Below, piece by piece: positions 36,901 through 51,900 of a stretch of 64,000 nt of DNA (positions are counted from its first letter, which is position 1; every line of letters starts with the position of its first letter). The notes under the pieces are model-generated. The model ran no database searches. It was not told where the DNA came from and was given only the letters and a program-made list of their open reading frames with translations. The stretch comes from Macrosoma leucophasiata. Its lineage: Eukaryota > Arthropoda > Insecta > Lepidoptera > Hedylidae. Location: NCBI GenBank assembly GCA_036365455.1, contig JAWQUS010000007.1, positions 22,956,001 to 23,020,000 on the forward strand, given 5' to 3'. Position numbers and translations under genes: made by a program.

Positions 36901-39900
36901 AAAATCACATTTTTCCTTTTTTTCAATCGCGCCAATAGAACTATAACTTCAAAAATCACGTGACCCTTACTATCGTACCCTGAATACCGTGTCGTGTAAC
37001 AGCCTTTTTATTCGAAAACACCAACAAATTCTCATCCATTCGTTGATTCGATTATAATCAAGAACGTTGATACCGAATTCATTCTACAGATAGCATCCTT
37101 ATGCACACTCAATAGAGGTATTATACGTATTACGGCAATGGCAGTTTAATTTTTATGAATATTTACCTCAAGATAAATGAACGAACGACCTCGGCGAGCA
37201 ATTACTGTCACTTGTTTTATTACAAGTAACCAGAATTATCGAGTTTTGTTTCATGTTTTTGCGCAGAGAATGTTATGCACGCTCCTATTTTCATTTTCTA
37301 TAGAAGTAGTCGTTAGTGTATGTCGAACATGTTTTTAATTTTGAATGTACGAGTATGCATTATCTATCTATACAAATAAATAAAATTGGAGTGTCTGTTT
37401 GTAATATTAAAATAACCGCTTTTTACTAAATGCATATGTATGTATACACGGTACATATACCAAAACATTTTTTTTTACAATTTTTGTCTGTCTGTCTTTC
37501 TGTTTGTTCCCGCTAATCTCGAACGGCTGGACCGATTTTGACGGGACTTTCACTGGCAGATAGCTTATGTAATAAGGAGTAACTTAGGCTACTTTTATAC
37601 TAGCTGCGCCCGCGACTTCGTCCGGGTAGATACTGAACAATCATAAATTCTATCGCGGACGGAGTCGCGGGCACAGCTAGTTAAAATTAAAGTGTGTAAA
37701 TGAAGTTTTTATAATGACCTTACCCCCTATTATTTAGTTACAAAAAAATCTCAAAATGTCTCGTATCAGAAAACTGCAAGAACTCAGAATGCCAATTGTA
37801 TTTTGATAAGAACCTTGAATAATTCAGTACCTATAAAATAGTAATTTGTAGTGAATCCACTACAAATTGCTGTTTTTCTGGACACTATAATATAATTATT
37901 ATGACAGAATTGGTTTATTTTATAATACATAATTAATCACATTGATTACAAGCATATTTTATTAATACAAAAAAAAAATACAAAACACTTTTACGGTGTC
38001 ATTAAATGAATGTTTATGTCAAGAACGTGGTAAAACGTCGTAAAATATGTAATAACCTCGTTAAATCGCACACGAATACGTTTTATTGTATTTGTGATAA
38101 AGGGATAGATAACAATATTCGCTAACGTAGTCAATGCTATGAAAATATTTACCGTGTCATAGAGGAACACAGGCCACCGGCACACCGCGGACACTCCTCC
38201 AAAATTCCATACAAACGCTAAATTCAGTGACGTGTATTTACACGCGCACCTGTACAAAATACCAACCGTCGCCCATAAGAGAGGAAGGGGTTGTGTCTGT
38301 GTGCAAATCGGGCGGGACGTCGAAGTGTCCATTCTATACGTAGTATTATTACATATTCTCTGCCACCGGCCGCGGCGGATCGGAGGGGAGAGCCATATCA
38401 GAGAATATGTAATAATACTACGTATATAGAATGGACACTTCCACGTCCCGCCCGATTTCCCCGCCTCACCCAACCTCCACCCCTCTTATGGGCGACGCTT
38501 GGTATTCTCTACGTGCTACGCACACAGGTGCACGTGTACATACACGTTACTGATTAATGTCTGTGTAATAGAGACCAAATTAAACGTTTGAATGGAATTT
38601 TGACGGAGTGTCCGCGGTGTGGCCATATATGTACAGGCTTTCCCCTCTGTCAAAGTAGAAGCCACCACTTGGGCTTGTACTTTGACAGAGAGGAAAGCCT
38701 GCATATAGCTGCTCCCCCTATGCCTGTCACCCAGATGTTTAAATGGGTGCGTAAAATTGCTATGTATTTTGTTAAAGTCAAGGTGTGAGTTTCATAGTAA
38801 TAGACGATTTTTGTTGTGTGAGTGTGTGTCACGCGTATTTCCCCCCGCAAAAGATGACAGACTGTTTTACATCGGCAATAAACGCTATGGCTACTCCCCT
38901 CCGGTCCGCCGCGGCGGCCGGTGGCCCGTGTGCTCTATGGATTACAATATTCGGTAACGTCATCAATACCAAGAAAATATTCACCGTGTTGTGTCTGACG
39001 ATAGCTGATATTTTGTTAATTACTTAATATAATAGGTTGGGGAAAAAGTCTTTTCGCATTATAGAAAGAGTAACGGAAGTCCGCAATTTGGGGTTATGTG
39101 TTGATAGTGAGTTGAGATTCGAAAGACATGTAGCAGACTCAGTAAGAAATTGTTTTTATCGTTTGAAGCTTTTGTACAAAATTAGACCTTATGTGTCTGA
39201 AGAATTGCGTATACAACTTGTCGAGTCGCTAGTCCTTTCGAAGCTCAACTACGCAGACGCAGTCTATGGTCCTCGATTATTAGCTCGAACGAACCGTCTT
39301 GTTCAAAGAGTACAGAATGCCTGCGCGCGGTTTTGTTTTACTGTTCCGTCACGAGGACATGTGACACCATTTTTAAATCAGCACTCAATGCTGAAAATGA
39401 AACTGCGCAGAAAATTACATTTTGCATGCCTACTTTTTGGTATCATAAAGTCGAAAGAGCCCTCATATTTATATAAAAAACTAAGGTGGATTTCTAGTCA
39501 AAGGGAATGCATGGTCAGACGCTGTGCATTGCAACTTTCTATTCCCTCACATAATTCTGCGTCTTTTAGAGGTAGTTTTCGGTATGCAGCGTCCAAGATA
39601 TGGAACAACATTCCCCCGCCCCTAAGATATATCAACAGTCTGTACACGTTCAGGAAACGACTACGTGAACATCTCCTGAACACGCAGCGCGAGCTGGGTG
39701 ATAGGATTGTTGATTTAACTGTTTTATGAAAGGTAGGACTTACTTGTATGGTTTACACTAATGCACTATATATATACTTTATAATACTGGCCGATACGTC
39801 TGTACCGATTTCTAAGCAGGTTCAGACACGGAGCTCTCCGCTTATCCATAATCTAACAAATATAGCCTCTATTACTAGCACATTAGATGTCGTTGTTGTA

Positions 39901-42900
39901 TGTATAATAATATGTTTACTATATTTTAACATTATCGGTATATATACGTAATATATATGTAAAAAATATTCATTGTAAACATTTATTTTTATGTATGGTA
40001 TAATAAGAATATATGTATAATTATCGTAAATATGCTATATTATTTGTCCTGACAAAATATGTAAGTAAGTATATATAGTTAACCATTATTAATTTAATTT
40101 GTTTAATTATTAATTTAATTTGTTTGATCTGCTTGACATCCGTGAAACACCAGGGTCCCAGATGAAAATCAGCGTCAAGTCGATTGATGTGATCGACTTG
40201 ACATGAAGCTGATCTGGGCTCCCATTTGGACCAGCCGTGAGACTTAATCTCTTTTTTTTTTTCCTTTTTTAATTGTTATTGTTTTTGCTTTTTGTTTAAT
40301 TGTACCTGTGTACCAATCGTCTGGCAATTTGTATCGTCATGTCTCTGTGCTGTCCAAATAAATATTTTCTTTTCTTTTCTTTTCTTTTTTTATACTATGT
40401 ATGAACTTGTAATAAAATCTCTTTGGCTGTAGTATTTGTATCTGGCTGGTTTTAGTATCATTGAAAGTTAAAATTTTAAAGAACATAATTCCAAATTCAA
40501 TTTAGGCAAATGTGTGATTTTCATTTGTTTTTCGTACTGTCAAGATTAGTGAATCTAATGAAGAAATTCGATACATTTTAAAATTTTACTACAAAAAAAG
40601 GGTAAAAATGTCACGCAAGCCGCGAAAAAATTTTGCGATGTTTATGGACCTAGTGCAGTGTCTGTGAGAGTAGCACAAATTTGGTTTAAGCGTTTTCAAT
40701 CCGGAAATTTTGATGTCAAAGATGCATCTCGCTCTGGTCGCCCTATTACGGATAAAATGGATGCCATTTTTGAAAAAGTGGAGCAAGATCGACATATCAG
40801 TAGTTACGACGTAGCTGAAGAACTAAGAATTGATCACAAAACAGTTTTGGCGCATTTGAAAAAAGCTGGGTACAAAAAAAAAGCTCGATATTTGGGTACC
40901 TCACGAGCTCACTGAAAGAAACCTAATGAACCGTGTACTCATTTGTGATTCTTTATTACGACGTAATGAAACCGAATCATTTTTGAAGAAGCTGATATCT
41001 GGTGATGAAAAGTGGATCACGTACGACAAGAACGTGCGAAAAAGGTCGTGGTCAAAGGCCGGTCAGGCTTCACAGACTGTGGCGAAACCCGGGTTAACTC
41101 GCAATAAGGTGATGTTGTGTGTGTGGTGGGATTGGAAGGGCATTATTAATTATGAGCTATTACCACCAGGCAGGACTATCGATTCTAAACTCTACTGCGA
41201 ACAACTGATGTGATTAAAGCAAGAAGTTGAGAGAAAGCGGCCGGAATTGATCAACAGAAGGGGTGTGGTGTTTCATCATGATAACGCTAGACCTCACACA
41301 TCTATAGCCACTCAGCAAAAATTAAGAGAGTTTGGCTGGGAGGTGTTAATGCATCCGCCGTATAGACCTGACCTTGCACCTTCAGATTTCCACCTGTTTC
41401 GGTCTCTTCAGAATTCTTTATGCAATGTTAGGTTAACATCACGAGAGGACTGCCAAATCCACTTGTCGCGGTATTTTGATGAGAAGTCCCAAAATGTTTA
41501 TAGCAATGGGATCATGTCCCTACCTACAAGATGGCAAAAGGTTATCGAACAAAATGGTACATACATACTTTAGTTAAATTTAAATAAACTATGTTAAAAA
41601 ATATTTTGAATTCTCTTAAAAAATGCGAAGAAACTTTTTCCCCAACCTAATAGTTTTAAACTAAGTATACCTTTTAAAATAAAACTTGCATTGACAACCT
41701 TAATCCGCGAAGGTACTTACTTTATTTTTATTTTTGTATGTCATGAAATGGCAGACAAGCGGGTCACTAGTCACTAGTGTTGCCAGGTCCGATTTGTTTT
41801 AAAACGGGACAGTAGGTAAAATAAATCGGGCACAGGGGTAGAAATCGGGACAGTAAAAAGCAAACCATTTAATTAATTTATTGATTTATCATTAGCCTCG
41901 GGACCCACAGACGACTGATCTTTAGACAGGCTTTTATCTAGCAGTGGACGTCTTTCGGTTGAGGTTATGATGATGATTTATTTATCAGGACATTTAACGT
42001 CCTGATCAGGTTGTTAATTGGGTCTGTCCCCAGAGCCCTGAAAATCGGGACGTTCCGCGCAAAGCGGTACACCTGGCAACACTAGTAATCACTAACCTTG
42101 AGGGAGTTTTTGGCGGGAACGCGGAAAAGAGCTGTGTCGCTGCGTGTTATTATTTTCGAAATTTGTGTATAGTCGCGTTTTTATGTGTAAAAATGGTGGG
42201 ATTTTTATCATAAAGCATTCGATAACGTTCACGAGTGTAAGAAAGTGATATTTAAAAAAAAACTGACCTTGAGGCGCGCAGTGGAAACGCTCGCTGCAAA
42301 GGGTAAGAAGATTGTCCACTAGCCGTTTAACATCCTCCACCTCCGTCAGCAGGTGGAGCTGATCCAACGCCACGTCCTCTATCGTGATACCCTTATTCAC
42401 GCTCTCGTATATGAAGCCCAGGTTACCACTAGAACAAGGAAGACAATGTTAGTTTTCTAGACTATGGGTATGAGTATTTGTAAAGGTTATGTGTATGCAC
42501 TGTAACCATCGAAAAATGTCCGGTGATCCAAAACCATTGCAAATTAAACTTTATCGCCACACTTGATGTGTGTGTACCTAACTACCGTATTTTTAAAAAT
42601 ATGAGAGAATATCATAAAATTATCATAATAAATACACGTTCAATTTCAGTAAATTAAATATATTTGACATTAACTTTGAATACTACCAACAAGATAAGTC
42701 GGTCATTTTGTTAAATTTAAATGATATTTTCTTCTATTTCACGAACAATAACAATGATATGAATCTAAATTCGACGGTCATGTTATCAATTATGTCGGTT
42801 GAACATAATAAGACAAGTTAAAGATTATTTAAAATAAAATAACCTGCAATTATAATTCAATTAACACAACCAAGACACTGCAATGAATTCAGTTATTGTA

Positions 42901-45900
42901 AAAATAGAAAATAAATAGAATGGCACCGATTCCAATATTTTTATTATGTAACGCATTTGCATACGCATTTCACCTTGGTATTTGTGTAAGTGTCTATAGG
43001 CTGCAGCCATCACTTAACATCGATGTGAGCTGCATGCTTGTTTGCCACTTCGATAACATAAATAAAAAGTTATATCTACCGATCAAATCCTTATTAAATG
43101 CATAGGTATTCGGGGAGAAAGTTGAGTGATGCGGGGAAATCGGGCGGGACGTCGAAGTGTCCATTCTATACGTAGTATTATTACATATTCTCTGACTGTA
43201 GCGAAAGCAATGAGTATTCCCAATCCGAAGTAATGCATTATAACTTATTCCCTAATTCGGGGATCGAATCCAAAATCTCAGGCCTAACAGTGGTATTCCA
43301 CCACTTTCTTTATACATATTGTGAAGCGCGCATGGCCCCTCGACTGGTGTAGATCATCGTAACCGATCTACTCGGTTAAGCGATCCGGCGAGTGATGGGT
43401 GACCGCTAGTGATAAATTAAAATGCGCGTTTCCGTGCTTCGGAGGGCACGTTAAGCAGTCGGTCCCGGTTGCTATCGATAAAGAGCAGTCGTTTAACCTT
43501 GTCGGAGGCCTTATGAGCGGTCTGAAAAACATCCGACAGCGAGTTGGCCACTATCCTCGTATCTCCACCAACCCGCATTGGAGCAGCGTGGTAGAGTAAG
43601 TTCCAAGCCTCCGCCCAAAAAGGGGAGAGACTCGTGCCCAGCAGTGGGACGTATTGCCTTTATACATAATGTATGGGCCCCTTATAACTATAAACACAGA
43701 GACATAAAAACGTAGGGCTCAGGGGTGGCAACACATGTGCATTTTGACCTCTGGTTTTTGTGTAGACGTCTATAAGCTGCAGTCATCTCTTAACATCAAT
43801 GTCAGCTGCATGCATGTTTGCCACCTACCTTACATTAAAAAAACTATGGCACTAAAGAAGCCAAGGTGAAGGGCTTCTGAAAAAAGAATTACGCGAACCA
43901 AGTCTCGATCAACAGCCAGTAAATGACAAAAATAGACAATCACATAACCACAAAGTATCGAACACGTTATTTCAATGCGACTTAATATTCGTGTTTTCCA
44001 CACAAAACCACAAGTGTCGAGGTATTAATTAATTAATACAGGGGACGTCATATTGTTTATTTATAAAGTAGGTTTGCTTTTGAAGGGTGACGTAGTAGTT
44101 TATGTACGGGTGTGACGAAATTGTCAAGGGATTTTGTGTTTTCACAGAAAAATTATATCAACTTAATACCGTAAACTGTGCTTCAATTTCGTTTTATAAA
44201 ATGAAAGTGGCGAAATTGAGACTTATTGGTGGTAGTCCCAGCGTTGTAGCTCGAGGGCGTAGGCACCACCGCATTACCTAATATATATATTCCTATGTAT
44301 CGCCAAATTAAAATAAATTAAAATACGCTTACACTCACAGCCCTTACATTAGGTATTAACCTGTATCGTGGGTGCAGTCCTGCACATACAACACATACAC
44401 AAACACCCAGACCCGAAACAAATATCTGTAGACCATACAAATATTTGTCCCGGTGCGGGGATCGAACCCGCGATCCTTCGAATCAAACGGTCATCTCACA
44501 CCGCTGGACTAACCGGGTCGTCTCTCGTAATGGTAAGTGTCTTATAATGGTAAAAATGGTAGTGTCTTAACACCAATGTATGGCCCCGTTATCACTTTCA
44601 CAGAGGCACAATAACTTTGCTTTAAATCAACGCATCTACATTTTGACCTTTAATTTTTGTATAGATGTATTGACATCTATACCACCTATAGAGGTTGCAG
44701 TAGTTACTTATCATCTATGTGAATTGCATGATTGCAAACAAGCATCATTACATAAAAAAATAAAGAGTTCAGATTGTATAATATATTGAAGCTATAAGCC
44801 CTAGACGCCCTATTCATATTCAACGCAACATACAGCAATTAAATTAATTCAATTGCACTCATAATTAAGAAGAATGATTACATACATTTAAATCAGATTG
44901 GTAGGTAATTCGTATTTATACTGATTCAACAAACCCGTTCAACAAGTTCAAATTACAAGCAACAACAGTAAAATATTCTTTGAGTGTAAGCGTGTATTTA
45001 AGCGTGTATGTATTCTTATATAAATCAGTTTTACATAGCAACTCTTTAAATGCATATTCATATGGCCTTCTTATAAATTATTATTATCAAAGTTTAATGA
45101 CCCGCCCGATCTCTGTGCATACATTTCCTTTTATCGACATGATCCGACGTGTTGATATTTTAAATGGCAATCTTTCCCAAATTGCTTTTCTTTTGTATAA
45201 GAAAATAAAAATTAAAAATATATTTTCTTCAGGGAAATTTCCCAACCACGGAGTTTGGCAATATTCCTGAAAAATGACAATATCGCTAAAGCCTAGAGAG
45301 TTTGCGTCACGCATGTATTTTATACTATAACCATTGTCGTCACTCGTCACCATGAAATTCAATACCAAATGATGATCAGACAACCATTAAAGATTTTTTT
45401 AGACACTACAGAGTGAATAACCTGGTGGTAGAGCTCCAGTGACGGAGCTCGCGGGCGTAGGCACCACCGCATTACCTAATATACTTGCCGCTAAATGGTA
45501 GTGTTCAACACTATCGTGTTCCGGTCAGGTGGTAATGTACGGCCCTGTAATTTCCGGCACAGAGGCATAAGACCTTAGGCCTCAGTGAATGTGAACTGCA
45601 TGCTTGTTTGCCACTTTCATTACATAAAAAAAATACTTTCTCTATCTACCCTCTTAGCATTCACAAAGCAAGTATCATATTGATAACATGAAAGTCTTGT
45701 ATCAAATTTTGCAACAGATTATCTAATTTAAAGTCGCAACTTTCTAAACGTCTTTGATGTAAATTTATAAGCAAGTTTTAAGACTAATCGCCTAATCAAA
45801 CACGATCATTGTAATTAATATTTGGGAATATAGAGAAACATGTTGATCCATTATTGTTAATGGTACATTTGGTATGTGTATTTCAAATGCAAAACAAATC

Positions 45901-48900
45901 AACACAAAAAATATGAAATAAAAAAAATATGAAACGAAACAAAAATTCTGGCGCCACAGGTGTTGTGACAACTTTCTCTCGTGATTTCGGGGCGCACGCG
46001 ACGTTCTAGAAATATGCAAAAGTCTTGTAGCTGATCGAAAAAACACCTGTTATTGTGATCGTTCTTTTAGAAATTCTAGAAAATGTTTATGGGTTGTGAA
46101 GAAACTAAGGCAGAAAATGATAGAATTATATGGCGACGTGGCATTAACAACTGTTTGCAATGCCCCAAACGGAGGTTCAAACGTCGTATAAAATTCAGGA
46201 TTTTATAGACGCGTCCGGATGATATTCTAAAATATTCTTATGTTGTATTGTAACTGAAACAGAAGCTGGGTTAGATTTAAGTTCTAATTTTTGATAGAAT
46301 AAAATGTATTTAAATTTAATTAGCCTAGCCATAATTAGCCTCAAAATCGTTTTAAATAAAAGTATAAATCCTCTTTTATTTAAGACGATTTTGAGGCTAT
46401 TGCATATCATCAATTGTAATATTTATGACAAACTTTAGGACATATTGTATTTAGGAATTTCCATGTTATGACATTTGATATTATGTGACATTAACTTCGA
46501 GCAAGTTTCGGACAAATGATGATTAGGACAGGAAAACATAATGCCATTTCAGATATGAATAGAAAAGTTAGGTAAGAAAATTGAGAAGCAACTGAAATAC
46601 CTAAGTGTCAAGAAGCTCGGAATTTAAATTGGCAAAATTGGATCACAGCATGTCATGGGAAACTATTTGCAATAAACTAAATCAAGGTTCAAATTAGAGT
46701 ATTGAATTCCGGATTTCGTAGAAGCGACTAAATGAAAATCTTGTGGTGTCACTGAAACTTAACGGATTATCAAGAAGTTACGACATACACAAAACAACAC
46801 CAAAATCTGAGGTTTAAAGTAGCGTCTATACAACCTAAACGAACGAGGCGTTAGACTGAAGCCAGTAAAGTTCGGTGTGCTGCGTTCGTGTCTGAGCAAA
46901 ATAATACCGAATTTAATTCAAGGAAGGCCGTTGTGATAAATGTTTGTAATTGATAGCGAGCCTAAAAGGCGTATTCCGGTCTATCGATCAAAGAAAGAAG
47001 AAGACACTGATGAGAAAGGCGAAGTGCAGAAAAATGATCGTCAACGAGCAAGTGAGGCTAAGTGATTTCGGAAAGTACAGCTTTCCTACTTGGCCTTGGA
47101 GATACGCTAGCTTGGCTATACTGCAAGAAAAAACAAAGCTGGTGAGTCCAAGTATTAAAATGTTGCACCTTCGTCAAGTATTAGGTACCTGCCTACCAAC
47201 TACTATTTATTAATCAAATACGGTTCAACAGGAAGAAAGGTACATCACTAGATGTACTTCGTTATACTATAACGTTACTACGTTATAGAAGGCATAGATG
47301 GAACAAGTATGTTATATTGTCAACAGACAGACCTAAAATATCACGAGGTTCCAATGAAATACTGACATCAAGGTGTGTCGTGGCACACGCACCTTCATAT
47401 TTGTTTACTTTCGTATGAGACGAGCCTCCAGTTCTCACAAATCGATTTTGTAAACAAAGGTGGTGAACATAACGAACAAACAGCAATTTGGACGACATTG
47501 TGGACGTGGCCGTATCGATTATTAATTAACTGATAGCCACGACATAGTTACAAGATGTTTGTTTTTTATTGGTAACAAGACATACAGCAATACTACCACT
47601 ACCATATAATATAGAGTAGATACCACCTGCCCATCGAATGCTTGAGTCAAAGATGTGACACATTTTGACATTAATTTACTATAGTACGTATGGTAGCATA
47701 TATATTTACAGTTGAAATTGATTGATAGGCACATTAGCTGATACAGCTTCTTTGATATGTTTTCCGGGAAGTTAAGTGGAAAAAAGTCAGAGACAATCAA
47801 TTTTGAGACATGCCTAAGTATATTTGCAATACCAGGGGAATTGCCAACTATGCCAGCTCTTTGGACAGTTGAAGGACTCTTTGACGCCAATTTTCAAGAC
47901 TCCAATATAGGAAGAAGCGTCGGAAAAAATCTTCAGAATGAATGAATGAATTCACAATTTTCAACTTCTAAGAAAGTGAAAACCGCACCGTGGAACACTT
48001 CTACATTACCTGTCTTTATGTATGAAAATTCTCTCTTCGGCGAGTGGTGCGATGTAGAAAACGCCGAATGAAACAGTTCAGCTAAGCACTCACTATTATC
48101 AGAGAATTGCTACTGTAGAGATAGTATAAGACTACTATAAAACGCACAGGCGTCCCATGTCTCTACGTGCGCAGAATTAGATGTTCGAGCATATCTGTCT
48201 TTTTTTTTATAACTTATTGTTTTTTGCAGTTGGTTCTGAATATCACTATGTTTTTATTAGTTATTTGCAGGGTTGGGTGAGTTATTGGCGGTGAAGAGTC
48301 TGTTTTAGAGATTCCGCCAGCGAATTGATACTTGGCTGGATCTCCGCAGACAGGTAAGTAAAGGGTGAGTATTATTTACTAGCTATTAAGTTTTTTTTTT
48401 GTTTTGCAGAGATAGTTTCATTAGTTTATTTATTATTTTATTTAACCTTTCTGTCAGAACGAAACCCTAACATCAATTATTTAGAATTAATCACCAATTT
48501 TACCCGAACAGTTTTTATATTACCAATTTTAATTGGGTCAAGAACAAAAAACATAAATATACTCGTCCCTTCAAACAGTAGGTAAATCGGTCTTTTGGAT
48601 ATTGTATTTTTCATAACGTACCACTGATTACATAAAAGATCTGAAGAAGTTCTATTGAAACCTCAAACCAATAAAGATAGCTTTATCGCAATAGATTAGG
48701 AGCACGTATAGTTTCATTACTGTAAAGAAACAATGAGGCCATCGAACAAAGTTCAAGTTCATAAATTGAGGTCGACAATTCAGTGCATTTTTTATGTTAC
48801 GATGGCGGCAAACAAGCATACAGTTCACATGGATGTTAAGTGATAACTGCAGCTTATAGACATCTGCACAAAAAGCAGAGGTCATCGGTCAAAATGCGAA

Positions 48901-51900
48901 TGAGGCTACCCTTGAGATCCGCAGACACCGCTGTGATTGTCATTCCGGGGCCATATATTACCATCTAATAACCGGAACACGATAGTGCTGAACACTAGGA
49001 GGTGGTAGATTGATTAGATAATGCGGTGGTAAAAATGTATAAAGTATTTATGAACTACAGACTGCCAACCCTAAGTACGACACCATTTTGACAATAATAA
49101 AAAAAACCGAAGGACAATGCAGGCAATTAACGTTTAGAAATTTTGGGGAAATTATATTCAGTAGTGAACAAAAGGTTACCAAAATAATGTAATATGATTA
49201 ATGATCTTTTCCTCACTTTCATCTTCGAAATGCTTTTAAAAAATATTGATATACTCGTAGCATGACTAGTATCAGCTTAAAGTAATAATCCAAGGATGGC
49301 ATGAATTATGGATCTCGTATTAGATTCTACTTCGATTGTTTTGATTCTCGAAGCGAATCTTTCTTGTTATGTAATGATGGTGATAAACACGCAAAAAATG
49401 CACTTTGATGGTAAGTAAATACTGCAAGCTTTATTTATTTATTTATAAGGCACATTTACAGTTGTTACAATTTAACATCTTAAAATTAAACATTTTAAAT
49501 TATCCTTCTAAATGCACAACCAATTACAAATGTACACCGCATGCACTTATACGTCGATAAAACTTAAACTTTACATCTACAATTAATTGGAGTGTCTGTT
49601 TGTAATATTAAAATAAACGCTTATTACTAAATACTTATGTATGTATACACGGTACATATACCAAAACAACATTATTTACAATTTTTGTCTGTCTGTCTGT
49701 TTGTTTGTTCCGGCTAATCTTGGGAACGGCTGGACCGATTTCGACGGGACTTTCACTGGCAGATAGCTGATGTAATAAGGAGTAACTTAGGCTACTTTTA
49801 TCCATACATATACATACATACAAATAAATAGAATTGTAGTGTTGCCGATTTTGAAGGGACTTTCACTGTCGTAAAATAAAACGTTATCGTACTTATGTTA
49901 GTAGCAAAATAGGTGAACGACGATAAAATTCGATAATCATCTATATATATAAAATTCTATGTTACTGGTGGTAGAGCTACAGTGACGGAGCTCACGGACG
50001 TAGCCACCACCGCATTGCCTACTAAGTATACTTACCGCTAAATGGTAGTGTTCAGCACTATCGTGTTCCGGTCAGGTCGTAATGTACGGCCCTGTAATTT
50101 CCGGCAGAGAGGCATAACACTCATGCCTTCGGAGTGGCAGCACATCTTCATTTTGACCTCTGGTTATTGTGTAGGTGTCTTTAGGCTGCAGTCATCACTT
50201 AACATGAATATGAACTGCATGCTTGTTTGCCACTTTTATTACATAAAAAAAAAATCTGTGCGTTAGTCTCGATAAACCTTGAGAACGGCTGGACAGATTT
50301 GGCTAATTTTGATATTGAATGATTTTTGGAAGTCCAGGGTAGGTTAAAGGTAAGAAAATATGAAGAAATTGAAGGGAAATAGTAAAAACCACAATTTTAT
50401 TTTCCCATACAAATAGTCCTTATCTATCAAACCTTTGACACATTATTTAATTCTGAGGCAATACGAAGTTTGCCAGGTCAGCTAGTACCTTTATAAAAAT
50501 CAGAGATCAATATGAAGACGCGTTGCCACCCCTGATGCCTAAGTTGTTTTCCATCTGTGATAGTTATTACGGTGCTATACCTACATCACCATCTAACCGG
50601 AACATGATAGTTCTGAACTACCATTTGGCGACAGATAAAGATAGATTAAGTAATGAGGTGGTCCTGGTGGTAGCACTACAGTTCTTTTGTTGGTGTGTTA
50701 CCCACCTGCCCAGGCGGCTCTGCCATCGATATGACGAGGGCGTGGTAGTTTGTTATTGACGTCGTGCGTGCTAATAGTAGTAACACACGACTGGTGGTAG
50801 ACTGGTGGTAGAGCTCCAGTGACGGAGCTCGCGGGCGTAGGCACCACCGCATTACCTAATATACTTGCCGCTAAATGGTAGTGTTCAACACTATCGTGTT
50901 CCGGTCAGGTGGTAATGTACGGCCCTGTAATTTCCGGCACAGAGGCATAAGACCTTAGGCCTCAGGAGTGGTAACGCATCTGCATTTTGACCTTGGTCTT
51001 TGTGTGGGTGTCTATAGGCTGCAGTCATCACTTAACATCAATGTGAACTGCATGCTTGTTTACCACTTCCATTACATAAAAAAAAAAAAAAACGACCGCC
51101 GACCAAACCCGCGCGAGCAGACCGCATCGAACTTGATGTACAATAATGATGTCCGCCGGACTCCTCGGTACCCGCTGTTTGCTCTGTACTACACCCGGAC
51201 GTATGTAACGACATTGCTTACGACTATCAGACTCACCGACGGCGGCTTTTTTTTTTGTATATATATATTTTTTTATATATTTGTTTAAAATTGTTTTAAT
51301 GCCTACGTCCTCCAGCTCTCTCCCATCAGTAAAAACCTTGGTACAAAGCTTTCAACAAGGACATACAGTAACGGCAAAATACTCAAACGTCTAAGTGGGA
51401 CTTAAGTCTTCTGTCTTTGTAAAACACTTTCAAACGATAGAGATAGCGCACATTTGAGCGTTGCTTAAAATTGAGTGACGTTTGAGTATTCGGCCATAAG
51501 AGATTTAATGATTATAAAAAACCACAGCGATAACTATTTCTTGTACCCGACTTGTACCTATTATGTAGGCAGTGTAGGAGTAGGCACACATTCAATTCTT
51601 TTGTAAAAAAAAAAGTCGGACAACAGTAGAAAAACAGGTCGCTGTCTCCGTATAATTATCGTACCGTTGTATTCTAGCAAAAAATGAACTCTGCGATGGG
51701 TGAACAGTGCAAGAAGTGTTTTGGTAGTAAGATACTTACGGCAACGACGATGGCTCACACAAAAACATTGCAATATCACCTCTATTACAACCCCTTAAAG
51801 ACCGCACGTGTACAATGTTATACGCTTTATGATGCATGCATGAAATTGTTGTTAATCAAGCTATAAACTGATTTCATTCTTTGGCCAAGCGTTTGGCTAG

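Larger units (their letters stand above)
39032..41650 (+). mobile_element. mariner-type transposon with a nested LINE
   Basis: Inverted ends AGGTTGGGGAAAAAGT at 39034 and its complement at 41636-41648, with TA at both flanks. Minus the LINE insertion, the element is about 1.3 kb, the usual mariner length. The transposase is frame-broken (see its entry), so it is non-autonomous. Confidence 0.85.

Noticed and set aside
37991..38473. A 160-codon minus-strand open frame
   Set aside because: It overlaps the palindromic repeat cluster, has repeated segments found elsewhere as repeats, and no splice or homology support.
46940..47145. Possible small exon ([20 protein letters not shown]) with a GTGAGG donor
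   Set aside because: The composition looks protein-like, but there is no paralogue, no next exon in phase and no homology; it would need transcript data.
47522..47890. 122-codon minus-strand open frame
   Set aside because: AT-rich, no recognised motif, no splice partners, and another long frame overlaps on the plus strand.
48272..48354. Possible exon with good acceptor TTATTTGCAG and donor GTAAGT
   Set aside because: All three frames contain stops; at best a non-coding exon, and chance is likely.
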